Made by a program: the position numbers and the translations under genes
Notes under the pieces: model-generated
Databases searched by the model: none
What the model saw: the letters and a program-made list of their open reading frames with translations, nothing else
What the model was told of the DNA's origin: nothing
Part shown: piece after piece, positions 17,740 to 26,366 of the stretch
Position numbering within the stretch: position 1 is the stretch's first letter
Layout of the letters: each line of letters opens with the position of its first letter
Origin: Actinoplanes oryzae
GTDB taxonomy: Bacteria > Actinomycetota > Actinomycetes > Mycobacteriales > Micromonosporaceae
Direction of reading: 5' to 3'
Assembly: GCF_030757795.1 (NCBI RefSeq)
Contig: NZ_JAUQWH010000010.1
Location: 34,929 to 98,928 of the forward strand
Length of the DNA stretch: 64,000 bases

Positions 17740-18434
17740 CGGGCCACCTCCAGCGCGTAGCCGACGCCGTGGACCGTGCGGATGAGGTCGGCGCCGATCT
17801 TGCGGCGCAGGCCCTTGATATGGCTGTCGACCGTGCGCGTGCCCGACGCGTCCGCCCAGCCCCACACGTCGGCCAGCAGCCGCTCGCGGGGCAGGACCGT
17901 GCGCGGGTGGGCGGCCAGATGCGCGAGCAGGTCGAACTCGGTCGGCGTGAGCCGCGCCTCGACCCCGGCGCGCAGCACCCGGCGCTCCGACAGATTGATC
18001 TCGAGGTCGCCGAAGCGCAGCAGCTCCGGGGCGGCCGGCGCGGCGTTGCGGACCGCGCGGCGCAGCAGGGCGTGCACCCGGGCGGTCAGCTCGCGCATCG
18101 AGAACGGCTTGGTGAGGTAGTCGTCGGCGCCCACCGCCAGGCCGACGAGCAGGTCGGTCTCGTCGTCGCGGGCGGTCAGCATGAGGATCGGCACCGGCCG
18201 CTCGGCCTGCACGCGGCGGCACACCTCGAGGCCGTCGAAGCCCGGCAGCATGACGTCGAGCACGATCGCATCGGGCCGGGTGCGGCGGGCGGCCTCCACC
18301 GCGCCGGGGCCGTCGGCGGCGAGATCGACCGCGAAGCCCTCGGCCCGCAGCCGCGCGGCGACCGCCTCGGCGATCGTCCGCTCGTCCTCGACCACGAGGA
18401 CCCGCCGTTGCGGCGTGTCGGGCGCACCCGTCAT
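17736..18434 (-). CDS. OmpR-family response regulator
   Basis: 232 residues. The receiver domain has the acidic pair EDE near residues 16-18, phospho-acceptor Asp60 (AIVLDVMLPG), Thr (MLTARDD) and Lys (YLTKPF). The C-terminal winged-helix domain (about 135-230) includes LTPTEFDLLAHLAAHP and RTVDSHIKGLRRKIG. It is co-transcribed with the kinase (GTGA overlap). Its promoter must lie in 18435-18628, the same interval that carries the DnaA-box cluster. Confidence 0.95.
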   Translation of the reverse strand: MTGAPDTPQRRVLVVEDERTIAEAVAARLRAEGFAVDLAADGPGAVEAARRTRPDAIVLDVMLPGFDGLEVCRRVQAERPVPILMLTARDDETDLLVGLAVGADDYLTKPFSMRELTARVHALLRRAVRNAAPAAPELLRFGDLEINLSERRVLRAGVEARLTPTEFDLLAHLAAHPRTVLPRERLLADVWGWADASGTRTVDSHIKGLRRKIGADLIRTVHGVGYALEVAR

Positions 18435-18549
18435 CTCGTGCCACCTCCTCGAAGCAGGAGGAACAAGTGCGGCGCGCCCCCGTGGCGCGCCGACCCCGCC
18501 CCTGCGCCGAGCAGCTTATTGACTTGTCGTGCAGGCGCGGAGGGGGAGT

Positions 18550-18630
18550 TGTGGACAACCCGTGAAGATCTGCAGCCTGTGGATAACTCTGGGGACAACC
18601 TGTGGAGGCTGTGGATAACTCTGTGGATTC
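18550..18630 (-). promoter_or_regulatory. Cluster of DnaA boxes outside oriC
   Basis: Read on the minus strand: one TTGTCCACA (18550-18558, the actinobacterial consensus), two perfect TTATCCACA (18578-18586 and 18610-18618), and near matches at 18590-18598 (TTGTCCCCA) and 18622-18630 (GAATCCACA). All face the same way. The two perfect boxes lie in a 14-base direct repeat (TGTGGATAACTCTG) 32 bases apart. The cluster fills the gap between the LytTR-type regulator stop and the OmpR-type regulator start. dnaA and dnaN are not nearby, so this is not a normal oriC. Confidence 0.7.
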
Positions 18631-19372
18631 AGCGCGTCCAGTCGTTCTTCACGGCCCGGATCAGGCGGTCCTTGAGCTCGCGGGTGTGCCGGCGGCTCAC
18701 GGGCAGCTCGGCGCCGTCGATGCTGACCACATAACCGGACGAGGTCAGGCGCAGCTCCCGCACCAGCCGGAGCTGGACCAGGTACGACCGGTGGATGCGC
18801 ACGAACCCCGCGTCGGCCCAGCGTTCGGCGAGGGTGGCGAGCGAGACGCGTACGAGATGGGAGTTGTCGGCCGTGTGCAGCCGCGCGTAGTCCCCCTGCG
18901 CCTCCACCCACCGCACCGACGACCGCGGCAGCAGCCGGGTCGTGCCCGCCAGCTCGACCGGGATGCTGGGCTCGTCCTCCCGCTTCGGCGGCGCCGGCGC
19001 CGGCGTGGCCCGCAGCCCCGCGACCCGGCGCAGCGACTCGCCGAGGCGCTCGGCCCGGACCGGTTTGCGCACATAGTCCGTGACGCCCAGGTCGAAGGCG
19101 TCCACCGCCCCGTCGTCGTAGGCGGTCACGAAGACGATCGCCGGCGGACGCGCGAAGCGGTGCAGGATCCGGGCGAGCTCCATGCCGTCCAGCCCCGGCA
19201 TCCGGATGTCCAGGAACACCGCGTCGACCTCGGTGTCCCGCAGCACGCGCAACGCCTCGGTCGCGTCGCCGGCCCGGTGCACGTACGCCACCCGAGCGTC
19301 GGCGTTGAGCAAGTAGGCGAGCTCGTCCAGCGCCGGTGGTTCGTCATCCACGGCCAGGACCACGAGACTCAC
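18629..19372 (-). CDS. LytTR-family response regulator
   Basis: 247 residues. The receiver domain has the acidic patch DDEPP and phospho-acceptor Asp55 (FLDIRMPG), with conserved Thr and Lys (FVTAYDD, YVRKPVR). The LytTR DNA-binding domain occupies about 140-245, with WVEAQGDYARLHT and FVRIHRSYLVQL. The GTG start overlaps the TGA of its kinase gene. LytTR regulators bind paired short direct repeats; in this group they often control transport genes, which makes the symporter at 12583 a candidate target by inference. Confidence 0.94.
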   Translation of the reverse strand: MSLVVLAVDDEPPALDELAYLLNADARVAYVHRAGDATEALRVLRDTEVDAVFLDIRMPGLDGMELARILHRFARPPAIVFVTAYDDGAVDAFDLGVTDYVRKPVRAERLGESLRRVAGLRATPAPAPPKREDEPSIPVELAGTTRLLPRSSVRWVEAQGDYARLHTADNSHLVRVSLATLAERWADAGFVRIHRSYLVQLRLVRELRLTSSGYVVSIDGAELPVSRRHTRELKDRLIRAVKNDWTR

Positions 19373-20586
19373 GCGCGTACCCCCGGATGGAATTTCGGCA
19401 CTCGCATGCTCACCTTGGTCCCCGCTCCCGGCGCTGTCTCCACGACGAGCCCGAAGCGGTCGCCGAAGACCGTGCGCAGCCGCTCGTCCACATTCGAGAG
19501 CCCGACGTGCTGCCCGGCCTCGTCACCCCTGCCGTTCGAGGCCGCCGCCTGCGCGACCCCCGCGGCCAGCGCCGCCGGATCCATGCCCACCCCGTCGTCC
19601 TCGACCGTGATGTGACATTCGGCACCGGCATCACGGGCTTCGATGCTCACCATACCGACGCCGGGCTTGCGCGACAGCCCGTGCCGGACGGCGTTCTCCA
19701 CGAGCGGCTGCAGGCACAGGAACGGCAGCCCGACCGGCAGCACCTCGGGCGCGATCTGCAGGCGCACCTGCAGCCGGTCGCCGAAGCGGGCCCGCTCGAT
19801 GGTCAGATAGCGGTCGATCGACCGCAGCTCCTCGGCGAGCGTGGTGAACTCGCCGTGCGCGCGGAACGAGTAGCGGGTGAACTCGGCGAACTCCAGGATC
19901 AGCTCCCGCGCCCGCTCGGGATCGGTGCGGACGAACGAGGCGATCGCGGTCAGCGCGTTGTAGATGAAGTGCGGGCTGATCTGGGCCCGCAGCGCGCGCA
20001 CCTCCGCCCGGGCCAGCCGCTCGCGGGAGGAATCGAGCTCGGCCAGCGCCAGCTGCGAGCCCGCCCACCGGGCCGTCTCCATGGTCGCCTGGACCAGCCC
20101 GGGCGCCGGATGACTGTCGGCGACCGCGACGAGCGCACCCAGCGCCTGCCCGTCCGCGCCGGTCAGCGGCGCGACCACCGCGCCGCGCACGATGCAGTCG
20201 ACCCGGTCGCAGGGCAGGTCACCGGCGCTCAGCACGATCGACCGGTTGCCGGTGACGACCCGCCGGGCCGCCTCGGCGAACTGGTCGCCGTGGTGGCTTC
20301 CCCGCCCGTCGAAGGCCAGGCACCGCTCCGCGTCGGCGACGGTCAGCCCCGGCGCGCCGACCAGCCGGCGCAGGTGCCGGGCCGCCTTGCCGGCGGTCGC
20401 GGCGGTCAGGCCCGTACGCAAGGGCTCCGCAGCCAGCGACGCCGAGTGCAGCACGTCATAGGTCGCCCGCTGCTCCGCCGTCGCGACCCCGCGCCGGGCC
20501 CGCAGCCGCAGCACCGCCACCACCGCCCCGCCGAGCGCGACCAGGACGGCGACGACGGCGACCGCGCTGCCGATCTGTCCGCCCAT
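19369..20586 (-). CDS. LytS/YehU-type sensor histidine kinase
   Basis: 405 residues. One N-terminal membrane helix (about 7-27) is followed by a GAF-like region (about 40-190) containing three cysteines (ERCLAF, DLPCDRVDC) that could sense redox or a ligand. The His-kinase domain has RAQISPHFIYNAL with His206, and the ATP-binding domain has PLVENAVRHGL and DDGVGMD. It lacks the multi-helix sensor of classical LytS. It pairs with the LytTR regulator by GTGA overlap. Confidence 0.93.
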   Translation of the reverse strand: MGGQIGSAVAVVAVLVALGGAVVAVLRLRARRGVATAEQRATYDVLHSASLAAEPLRTGLTAATAGKAARHLRRLVGAPGLTVADAERCLAFDGRGSHHGDQFAEAARRVVTGNRSIVLSAGDLPCDRVDCIVRGAVVAPLTGADGQALGALVAVADSHPAPGLVQATMETARWAGSQLALAELDSSRERLARAEVRALRAQISPHFIYNALTAIASFVRTDPERARELILEFAEFTRYSFRAHGEFTTLAEELRSIDRYLTIERARFGDRLQVRLQIAPEVLPVGLPFLCLQPLVENAVRHGLSRKPGVGMVSIEARDAGAECHITVEDDGVGMDPAALAAGVAQAAASNGRGDEAGQHVGLSNVDERLRTVFGDRFGLVVETAPGAGTKVSMRVPKFHPGVRA

Positions 20587-20618
20587 GCGGAGATCCTGAC
20601 GGCAACGGCGGCAAAGCG

Positions 20619-22193
20619 CTAGTAAGCGCCCTTCTGCTTGAGGACCACCCCGACCGTACGCCAGAGAATGCCCAGGTCGTACGTGAGCGACCAGTTGTCG
20701 ACGTAGTACAGGTCGAGCCGCACGGCCTCGTCCCACGACAGGTCGGAGCGGCCGGACACCTGCCACAGGCCGGTGATGCCGGGGCGCACCAGCAGCCGCC
20801 GCCGCACGTCGCCCAGATAGTCGCCGTCGTCGGCGGGTAGCGGCCGCGGCCCGACCAGCGACATCTCGCCCTTGAGCACGTTGATCAGCTGCGGCAGCTC
20901 GTCGAGCGAGGTGTTCCGCAGCTTGCTGCCGAAGGCGAAGATGCGCGGGTCGTTCTTCATCTTGAAGAGCATGCCGTCGGAGTCGTTGAGCTCCTCGAGG
21001 CTGGCCTTGCGCTCTTCGGCGTCCACGTACATGGTCCGGAACTTCCAGACCCGGAACGTGCGGCCCTCGTGACCGACGCGCGGCTGGCGGAAGAACACCG
21101 GGCCGGGGTCGGAGAGCCGGATGCCGATCGCGATGACCGCGAGCACCGGCGAGAGGAACAGCAGCCCGAAGAAGGCGACCACGCGGTCGATGAGGTTCTT
21201 GACCAGCCAGCCGGGGCCGGAGAGGGTCGGCTCCTCCACGTGCAGCAGCGGCAGGCCCTCGATCGGGCGGATGTGCACGCGCGGGCCGGCGATGTCGGTG
21301 AGCTGCGGCGCGACGACGAGGTCGACGCCGGTGCCCTCGAGCTGCCAGGCCAGGCGGCGCAGCTCGCCGGGCTCGGAGCTGGCCGAGCCGCAGACCGCGA
21401 TCGTGTCGGCGCCCACCTCGCGGACGAGGGTCAGCACGTCGCGTCCGGCATAGACCGGGACCGGCGTCTCGATGCCCCGGGCCGCCGCATAGCCGTCGGT
21501 GATGTGGATCGCGACGGGGATGAGGCCGGCGGCCGGGCTGCGGGTGACCGCGGTGTAGACCTCGAGCGCCTCGGGCAGCGTGCCGACCAGGATCATCCGG
21601 TGCGCGCCGTGGCCGGTCTTGCGCCGGGCGACGTGCAGGACCTGCCGGGCTGCGACCCGGCAGAACAAGATGAAGATCAGGGCCGTGATCGTCACATAGC
21701 CGATGGTCAGACGCGACAGCTCGGTCTTGGTGCCGAACGCGAGCAGGGAGACCGCGGCGACCACGGCGACGAACGCCCGGACGACGCGTTTGTACTCCTC
21801 GCTGCCCAGGCCCAGGCAGCGGCGGTCGTAGCTGCCGTTGCCCCACAGGATCGCCAGCCAGCCGAGCGGCAGGCCGATGAAGGCCACGAGGTAGAAGATC
21901 TCCTCGCGGCCCTGGAAGCCGGAGCTCGCCTTCTGGATGAACGTGACCGCGAGATAGCTCGCGAAGAGCGCGGAGATCAGGTCCAGGAAGACCAGGATCG
22001 CCGTGTACGGCCGGTGCCACCGGGAGAGCCGGCGGTGCTGACGCGTCCACGCGGACCGTGGCACGCCGTTACTCGGCGGTGGCTCCTGCTGCCACTCGAA
22101 GCTGTCGTACGGCATGCCGCTCCGGCTCTTGCTGGTGCTGGGCGCCGGGCGCTGGAGGCTTGTGGTCACCTCGCCTATGTCCTCCCGCATCAC
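20619..22193 (-). CDS. Exopolysaccharide priming glycosyl-1-phosphate transferase
   Basis: 524 residues. Four N-terminal membrane helices (about 65-190), a CoA-binding-like central domain, a fifth membrane-inserted helix (about 320-345) and a C-terminal bacterial sugar transferase domain. Catalytic-region motifs are VWKFRTMYVDA, SLDELPQLINVLKGEMSLVG and RPGITGLWQVSGRS. It transfers a sugar-1-phosphate to undecaprenyl phosphate to start polysaccharide assembly. GTG at 22193 and ATG at 22190 are both possible starts. No flippase or polymerase gene is adjacent. Confidence 0.93.
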   Translation of the reverse strand: MMREDIGEVTTSLQRPAPSTSKSRSGMPYDSFEWQQEPPPSNGVPRSAWTRQHRRLSRWHRPYTAILVFLDLISALFASYLAVTFIQKASSGFQGREEIFYLVAFIGLPLGWLAILWGNGSYDRRCLGLGSEEYKRVVRAFVAVVAAVSLLAFGTKTELSRLTIGYVTITALIFILFCRVAARQVLHVARRKTGHGAHRMILVGTLPEALEVYTAVTRSPAAGLIPVAIHITDGYAAARGIETPVPVYAGRDVLTLVREVGADTIAVCGSASSEPGELRRLAWQLEGTGVDLVVAPQLTDIAGPRVHIRPIEGLPLLHVEEPTLSGPGWLVKNLIDRVVAFFGLLFLSPVLAVIAIGIRLSDPGPVFFRQPRVGHEGRTFRVWKFRTMYVDAEERKASLEELNDSDGMLFKMKNDPRIFAFGSKLRNTSLDELPQLINVLKGEMSLVGPRPLPADDGDYLGDVRRRLLVRPGITGLWQVSGRSDLSWDEAVRLDLYYVDNWSLTYDLGILWRTVGVVLKQKGAY

Positions 22194-22386
22194 GGACCGC
22201 CCGCACCGCGAACATTACGCACCGCCACGGCCCCCGGAACCCCGGCGGGGCCGTCGATGCCCCATGCGCGACGGACGACGCGTGGGGACCGGGCCACTAT
22301 ACCGATGGAACGACGCAGAAGAAGGTGACGTCGTGGCAGCTTTCGACGTGTCCTCACGCGATCACTGCCTGTGACGGCCGGCGGCG

Positions 22387-23247
22387 TCAGCGGATCAGCT
22401 TCGACAGTCGGCGGTCGGCCAGCGGTTTGCCGCCGGTCTGACACGTCGGGCAGTACTGAAGACTCTTGTCTGCGAACGAGACCTCACGCACCGTGTCGCC
22501 GCAGACCGGGCAGGGCAGCCCGGTGCGCGCGTGCACCCGCATCCCGGCCCGCTTCTCGCCCTTGAGCTCGGCGGCCTTCTGCCCCACCGACCGGGTCACG
22601 GCGTCGGTCTCCACCTGGCGCGTCGCCTCGTAGAGCGTGGTGAGCTGCTCGTCGGTCAGCTTGCCGGTCAGTGCGAACGGCGACATCCTGGCCACGTGCA
22701 GGATCTCGTCGGAGTAGGCGTTGCCGATCCCGGCGAGCACCTCCTGATCGGTCAGCACGCCCTTGACCTGCCCGTTGCGGCTGCGGATCCGCTCGGCGAA
22801 CTCGTCACGGTCCACCGCCAGCGCGTCGGGGCCGAGGCGGGCCACGCCGGGCACCTCGGCCGGGTCGCGTACGAGATAAGCGGCCAGGGATTTCTGCGTG
22901 CCGGCCTCCGTCAGGTCGAAGCCGGAGCCGTCGTCGAGCCGGACCCGGATCGCGATCGGGCCGCTGCCCGGCTTGAGCGGCGCGGGCGACTTGAAGGAGT
23001 CGCGGTAGTGCAGCCAGCCGGCCCGGGCCAGATGCACGACGAGATGGACGTCGGCGCCGAGCCCGACGTCGAGGAACTTGCCGTGCCGGCCGGCGGAGGC
23101 GACCGTCAGTCCGGCCACGGCGCTCGGCGCGGGGTCATAGGTCTTCAGGGCACTGAACGAGGACACCTCGAAGCGCTCCACGGTGTGGCCGACCGCACGC
23201 TCCCGCAGGTACGCGGCGAGCGCCTCGACCTCGGGCAGCTCTGGCAC
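22387..23247 (-). CDS. Fpg/Nei-family DNA glycosylase
   Basis: 286 residues. The protein begins VPELPEVEAL, so after removal of the initiator the catalytic Pro2 and Glu3 are exposed as in Fpg/MutM. A helix-two-turn-helix (NGQVKGVLTDQEVLAGIGNA) and a C-terminal CxxC-x16-CxxC zinc finger (CPVC to CPTC) are present. It excises oxidised bases. The GTG start at 23247 is fixed by Pro2. Only 25 bases separate it from the divergent glycosyltransferase. Confidence 0.93.
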   Translation of the reverse strand: MPELPEVEALAAYLRERAVGHTVERFEVSSFSALKTYDPAPSAVAGLTVASAGRHGKFLDVGLGADVHLVVHLARAGWLHYRDSFKSPAPLKPGSGPIAIRVRLDDGSGFDLTEAGTQKSLAAYLVRDPAEVPGVARLGPDALAVDRDEFAERIRSRNGQVKGVLTDQEVLAGIGNAYSDEILHVARMSPFALTGKLTDEQLTTLYEATRQVETDAVTRSVGQKAAELKGEKRAGMRVHARTGLPCPVCGDTVREVSFADKSLQYCPTCQTGGKPLADRRLSKLIR

Positions 23248-23272
23248 ACAGACAACGGTAGCGTTTGTCGCC

Positions 23273-24463
23273 GTGAAGGTCGTCGTTGCGCACAACAGAT
23301 ACCGCGAGGCGATTCCCTCCGGGGAGAACGTCATCGTCGACACCGAGATCGCCCAGCTCGCCGAGGCCGGGGTCGACGTGCTGCCGTTCCAGCGTGCCTC
23401 CGACTCGATCGGTGACCTGCCGGCGGTGGAGAAGGCTCTGCTGCCGGTGTCGCCGATCTGGGGCCGGGCCGCCCAGCGCGACCTCGCGGAGCTGCTGGAG
23501 CGCGAGCGTCCGGACGTGCTGCATCTGCACAACCCGTACCCGTTGCTGTCGCCGTGGGTCGTCAAGACCGCGCACAAGCACGGCGTGCCGGTGGTGCAGA
23601 CCGTGCACAACTATCGGCAGGTGTGCTCCTCCGGCCTCTACTTCCGCGACGGGCACAATTGCCACGACTGCCGAGGAAAAGCGTTCGGCTGGCCGGCGGT
23701 GCAGCACAAGTGCTACCGCGGCTCGGCGGCGCAGAGCGCGCTGATGGCCACCACGCTCGCGGTGCACCGGCCCACCTGGCGCTCGGTCGACCGGTACATC
23801 GCGCTGACCGGGCGGATCGCGGACCACCTGCGCGACTACGGCATCCCGGACGACCGCATCGTGATCAAGCCCAACGGCCTGCCGGACCCGGGCGAGCCGG
23901 CGCCGCTGGGCGACGGTTTCCTCTACGCCGCCCGGCTCTCCCCGGAGAAGGGCCTGGACCTGCTGCTGCAGGCCTGGCGGCAGCACCCGGACGGCGAGCT
24001 GGGCCCGCTCCGCATCGCGGGCGACGGCGAGTTGCGCGAGCTCGCCGAGCGGGCCGCCGCCGAGCGCGACGACGTGACCTATCTCGGGCCGCTGGACCGG
24101 GCCGGCATGACCGCCGCCCGGGACGCGGCGTCGGTCGTGGTCGCCGTGCCGACGTGGAACGACGTGCTCCCGACGGTGATCCTGGAGGCGATGGCCGCCG
24201 GGCGCCCGGTGCTGGGCACGGACGTGGGCGGCATCCCCTATCTGCTCGGCGTCGGCGAGACCGCGGAGCCGGCGGGCTGGGCCGTGCCCCCGGACCCGGC
24301 GGCGCTGGCGGCGGCACTGCCGATCGCCCGGGCGGGCGCCGCGCTGAAGGCGGCCGCGGCCCGCGAGCGCTATCTCGGCGCCTTCCACCCGGACGTCGTG
24401 ACCCGGCGGCTGCTCGGAATTTACTCGGAACTGACGGCAAATTCCCAGGTCACATCGAGATAG
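23273..24463 (+). CDS. Glycosyltransferase family 4-type protein
   Basis: 396 residues, GT-B fold. The N-terminal half has the acceptor domain (VVVAHNRYREAIPSGENVIV), a Cys-rich loop (CHDCRGKAFGWPAVQHKCY) and the C-terminal half has the nucleotide-sugar site YAARLSPEKGLDLLLQAW and the late EAMAAGRPVLGTDVGGIP. A sugar transferred from an NDP donor is expected; the acceptor is unknown. The GTG start is inferred from homology of KVVVAHN. The ASST-like gene follows 30 bases later, probably co-transcribed. Confidence 0.92.
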   Translation: MKVVVAHNRYREAIPSGENVIVDTEIAQLAEAGVDVLPFQRASDSIGDLPAVEKALLPVSPIWGRAAQRDLAELLERERPDVLHLHNPYPLLSPWVVKTAHKHGVPVVQTVHNYRQVCSSGLYFRDGHNCHDCRGKAFGWPAVQHKCYRGSAAQSALMATTLAVHRPTWRSVDRYIALTGRIADHLRDYGIPDDRIVIKPNGLPDPGEPAPLGDGFLYAARLSPEKGLDLLLQAWRQHPDGELGPLRIAGDGELRELAERAAAERDDVTYLGPLDRAGMTAARDAASVVVAVPTWNDVLPTVILEAMAAGRPVLGTDVGGIPYLLGVGETAEPAGWAVPPDPAALAAALPIARAGAALKAAAARERYLGAFHPDVVTRRLLGIYSELTANSQVTSR

Positions 24464-24493
24464 AGCGGGCCCGGAACGGGAAAGCTCGGCCGC

Positions 24494-25990
24494 ATGACTT
24501 CTCGCCGCACACTGCTGCTGGGCATCGGAGGGGCCGCCGTGGTGGCGGCCGCGGGCGGCGGCGTCGGCTATGCGCTGGCGCCCTCCTCCGCGCCTTCGGA
24601 GGGTCAGGCGGACACGGCCGCGACGCCCGCGGCCTACAAGTCGCGGCCCGACCTGAACCCGGTGCCCGTCACGATCACCACGCCCGCGACCGGCACCACG
24701 CCGGGCGTCATCATGCTGACCCCGTTCGCCACGGCGACCGGTCCGCTGATCGTGAACCAGGCGGGTCAGACCGTCTGGTACCGCAGCGTGCCGCCGCCCG
24801 CCACGGTCGCCATCGACTTCAAGGCGCAGACCTACCGCGGCGAGCCGGTGCTGACCTGGTGGGAGGGCACGATCGGCGGCACCGGCGGCCAGGGCGTGGG
24901 GCAGGGCGAGTTCGTGATCGCGGACAGCGCGTACCGGGAGATCACCCGGGTCCGCGCGGTCGGCTCGGAGCAGGCGGACCAGCACGACTTCGTGATCACG
25001 CCGCAGAACACGGCGCTCTTCTGGGTCTACGACCCGATCCCGTACGACCTCACGCCGCTCGGCGGCCCCGCGGACGGCGTCCTGCACGAGGGCGTCATCC
25101 AGGAGGTCGACATCGAGACCGGCGAGCGCCTGTGGGAATGGCGCTCCAGCAAGTACGTGCCGATCGACGAGTCCTACGCGCCGGTGCCGACGGGCGACTC
25201 GGCCCACCTGCCGTACGACTACTTCCACGCCAACTCCGTCGGCCTCGACGCGGACGGCAACGTGCTCGTGTCGGCCCGCCACACGTGGACCACTTACAAG
25301 ATCAACAAGCGCACCGGCGCCGTCATGTGGCGGGTGGGTGGCAAGAAATCGTCGTTCACAGTGGCCGCCGACGCCGCCTTCAGCTGGCAGCACGACTTCC
25401 GGCGGCGCAGCGACGGTACGTACAGCGTCTTCGACAACGGCGCCGGCCTGACCCAGCAGAAGGACCAGAGCCGGGGCCTGATCTTCCGGATCGACGAGTC
25501 GGCGAAGACGGTCGCCATGGTCCGCGAGTTCAAGCACCCGCAGAAGCTGCTGGCCCCGACCCAGGGCAACTTCCGCGAGCTCCCGGACGGCGGCTCCTTC
25601 ATCGGCTGGGGCCAGTCGCCGTGGTTCACCGAGTACGCCCCCGACGGCACCGTCCGCCTCGACGGCCACCTGCCCCTGGACAACCAGTCGTACCGCGCCT
25701 ACAAGATCGACTGGGCGGGCGCCCCGGCGGACCAGCCGGCCCTCGGCCTCCGCGTCGAGAACGACACCGTCATCGTCAACGCCAGCTGGAACGGCGCGAC
25801 GAAGGTGGCCACGTGGCGGGCGCGCTCGGGCTCGCAGCCCGGCCAGCTCGCGCAGCCGGTGGAGGCGGCGTCGGCCGGCTTCGAGACCGAGCTGACGATC
25901 CCGGGCATGGTCGAGTACGTCGCCGTGGACGCCTTGGACGAGGCCGGCAAGGTGCTGGGCACCTCGTCGGCCATTCCCGTCCGCGTGTGA
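24494..25990 (+). CDS. Tat-exported arylsulfotransferase (ASST)-like protein
   Basis: 498 residues. The N-terminus TSRRTLLLGIGGAAVVAAAG is a twin-arginine signal. The body has the repeated hydrophobic-acidic pattern of a beta-propeller and matches the arylsulfotransferase (Arylsulfotran_2-like) family: DQHDFVITPQNTALFWVYDP, YFHANSVGLDADGNVLVSAR, FSWQHDFRRRSDG. Several His (QHD, FHAN, WQHD) could be the sulfate-transfer residues. Folding before export fits Tat use. It is likely co-expressed with the glycosyltransferase upstream. Confidence 0.82.
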   Translation: MTSRRTLLLGIGGAAVVAAAGGGVGYALAPSSAPSEGQADTAATPAAYKSRPDLNPVPVTITTPATGTTPGVIMLTPFATATGPLIVNQAGQTVWYRSVPPPATVAIDFKAQTYRGEPVLTWWEGTIGGTGGQGVGQGEFVIADSAYREITRVRAVGSEQADQHDFVITPQNTALFWVYDPIPYDLTPLGGPADGVLHEGVIQEVDIETGERLWEWRSSKYVPIDESYAPVPTGDSAHLPYDYFHANSVGLDADGNVLVSARHTWTTYKINKRTGAVMWRVGGKKSSFTVAADAAFSWQHDFRRRSDGTYSVFDNGAGLTQQKDQSRGLIFRIDESAKTVAMVREFKHPQKLLAPTQGNFRELPDGGSFIGWGQSPWFTEYAPDGTVRLDGHLPLDNQSYRAYKIDWAGAPADQPALGLRVENDTVIVNASWNGATKVATWRARSGSQPGQLAQPVEAASAGFETELTIPGMVEYVAVDALDEAGKVLGTSSAIPVRV

Positions 25991-26010
25991 GGCCGGCATG
26001 CCAGCCTGAG

Positions 26011-26334
26011 GTGGTGCAGCAGATCCGGAACGACTTCGCGGTCAGGGCTTTCCTGCTGGGGGCCCTCCGCCGTAAGGAAACCCACTTGCCGACGTACGGC
26101 GAACTGGCCCGCTGCTTCGGCGGCTCCAACCAGGGGCAGCAAGCGGTGCTCGACCGGCTCGCGAGGCAATGCGAAGGGCGCCGGGAGCCCGACCTCACCG
26201 TCCTGGTGGTCAACGCGCAGGGTCACCCGGGCAGGTTCATGGGGCGACTTTGGCATGAGGACCAGCGGCCGGAGTGGCAGCAGGAGCTGGAACGTGTGCG
26301 CGCCCATCCCTGGGCGAACGATGATCTTCAGTAA
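26011..26334 (+). CDS. Conserved small protein of unknown function
   Basis: 107 residues from GTG 26011 (a second GTG is at 26014). No clear ribosome site. Mixed charge, no membrane segment. The core HLPTYGELARCFGG followed by PDLTVLVVNAQGHPG is a pattern I have seen in small proteins of unknown function from diverse bacteria, and suggests a compact winged-helix-like domain. It ends in a convergent terminator. No function is assigned. Confidence 0.6.
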   Translation: MVQQIRNDFAVRAFLLGALRRKETHLPTYGELARCFGGSNQGQQAVLDRLARQCEGRREPDLTVLVVNAQGHPGRFMGRLWHEDQRPEWQQELERVRAHPWANDDLQ

Positions 26335-26338
26335 CCGG

Positions 26339-26364
26339 GCCCGGTGGCCGTCAAGCCACCGGGC
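26339..26364. terminator. Convergent bidirectional terminator
   Basis: GCCCGGTGGC (26339-26348) and GCCACCGGGC (26355-26364) form a 10-base perfect stem with loop CGTCAA, between the stop of the small + gene and the stop of the CDP-alcohol transferase on the - strand. Confidence 0.7.
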
Positions 26365-26366
26365 AG

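Noticed and set aside
16576..18558. 660-residue regulator-kinase fusion
   Set aside because: The N-terminal part is another frame of the response regulator; the kinase starts at the GTG at 17739.
18550..18630. Chromosomal origin oriC
   Set aside because: DnaA boxes are too few and dnaA, dnaN and rpmH are not adjacent.
19369..22050. 893-residue frame joining the priming transferase region and the LytS kinase
   Set aside because: The upstream part is Arg/Pro-rich shadow translation of the transferase gene.
23135..25999. 954-residue minus-strand frame opposite the glycosyltransferase and ASST-like genes
   Set aside because: GC-rich antisense artefact with no domain; the + strand genes carry clear motifs.
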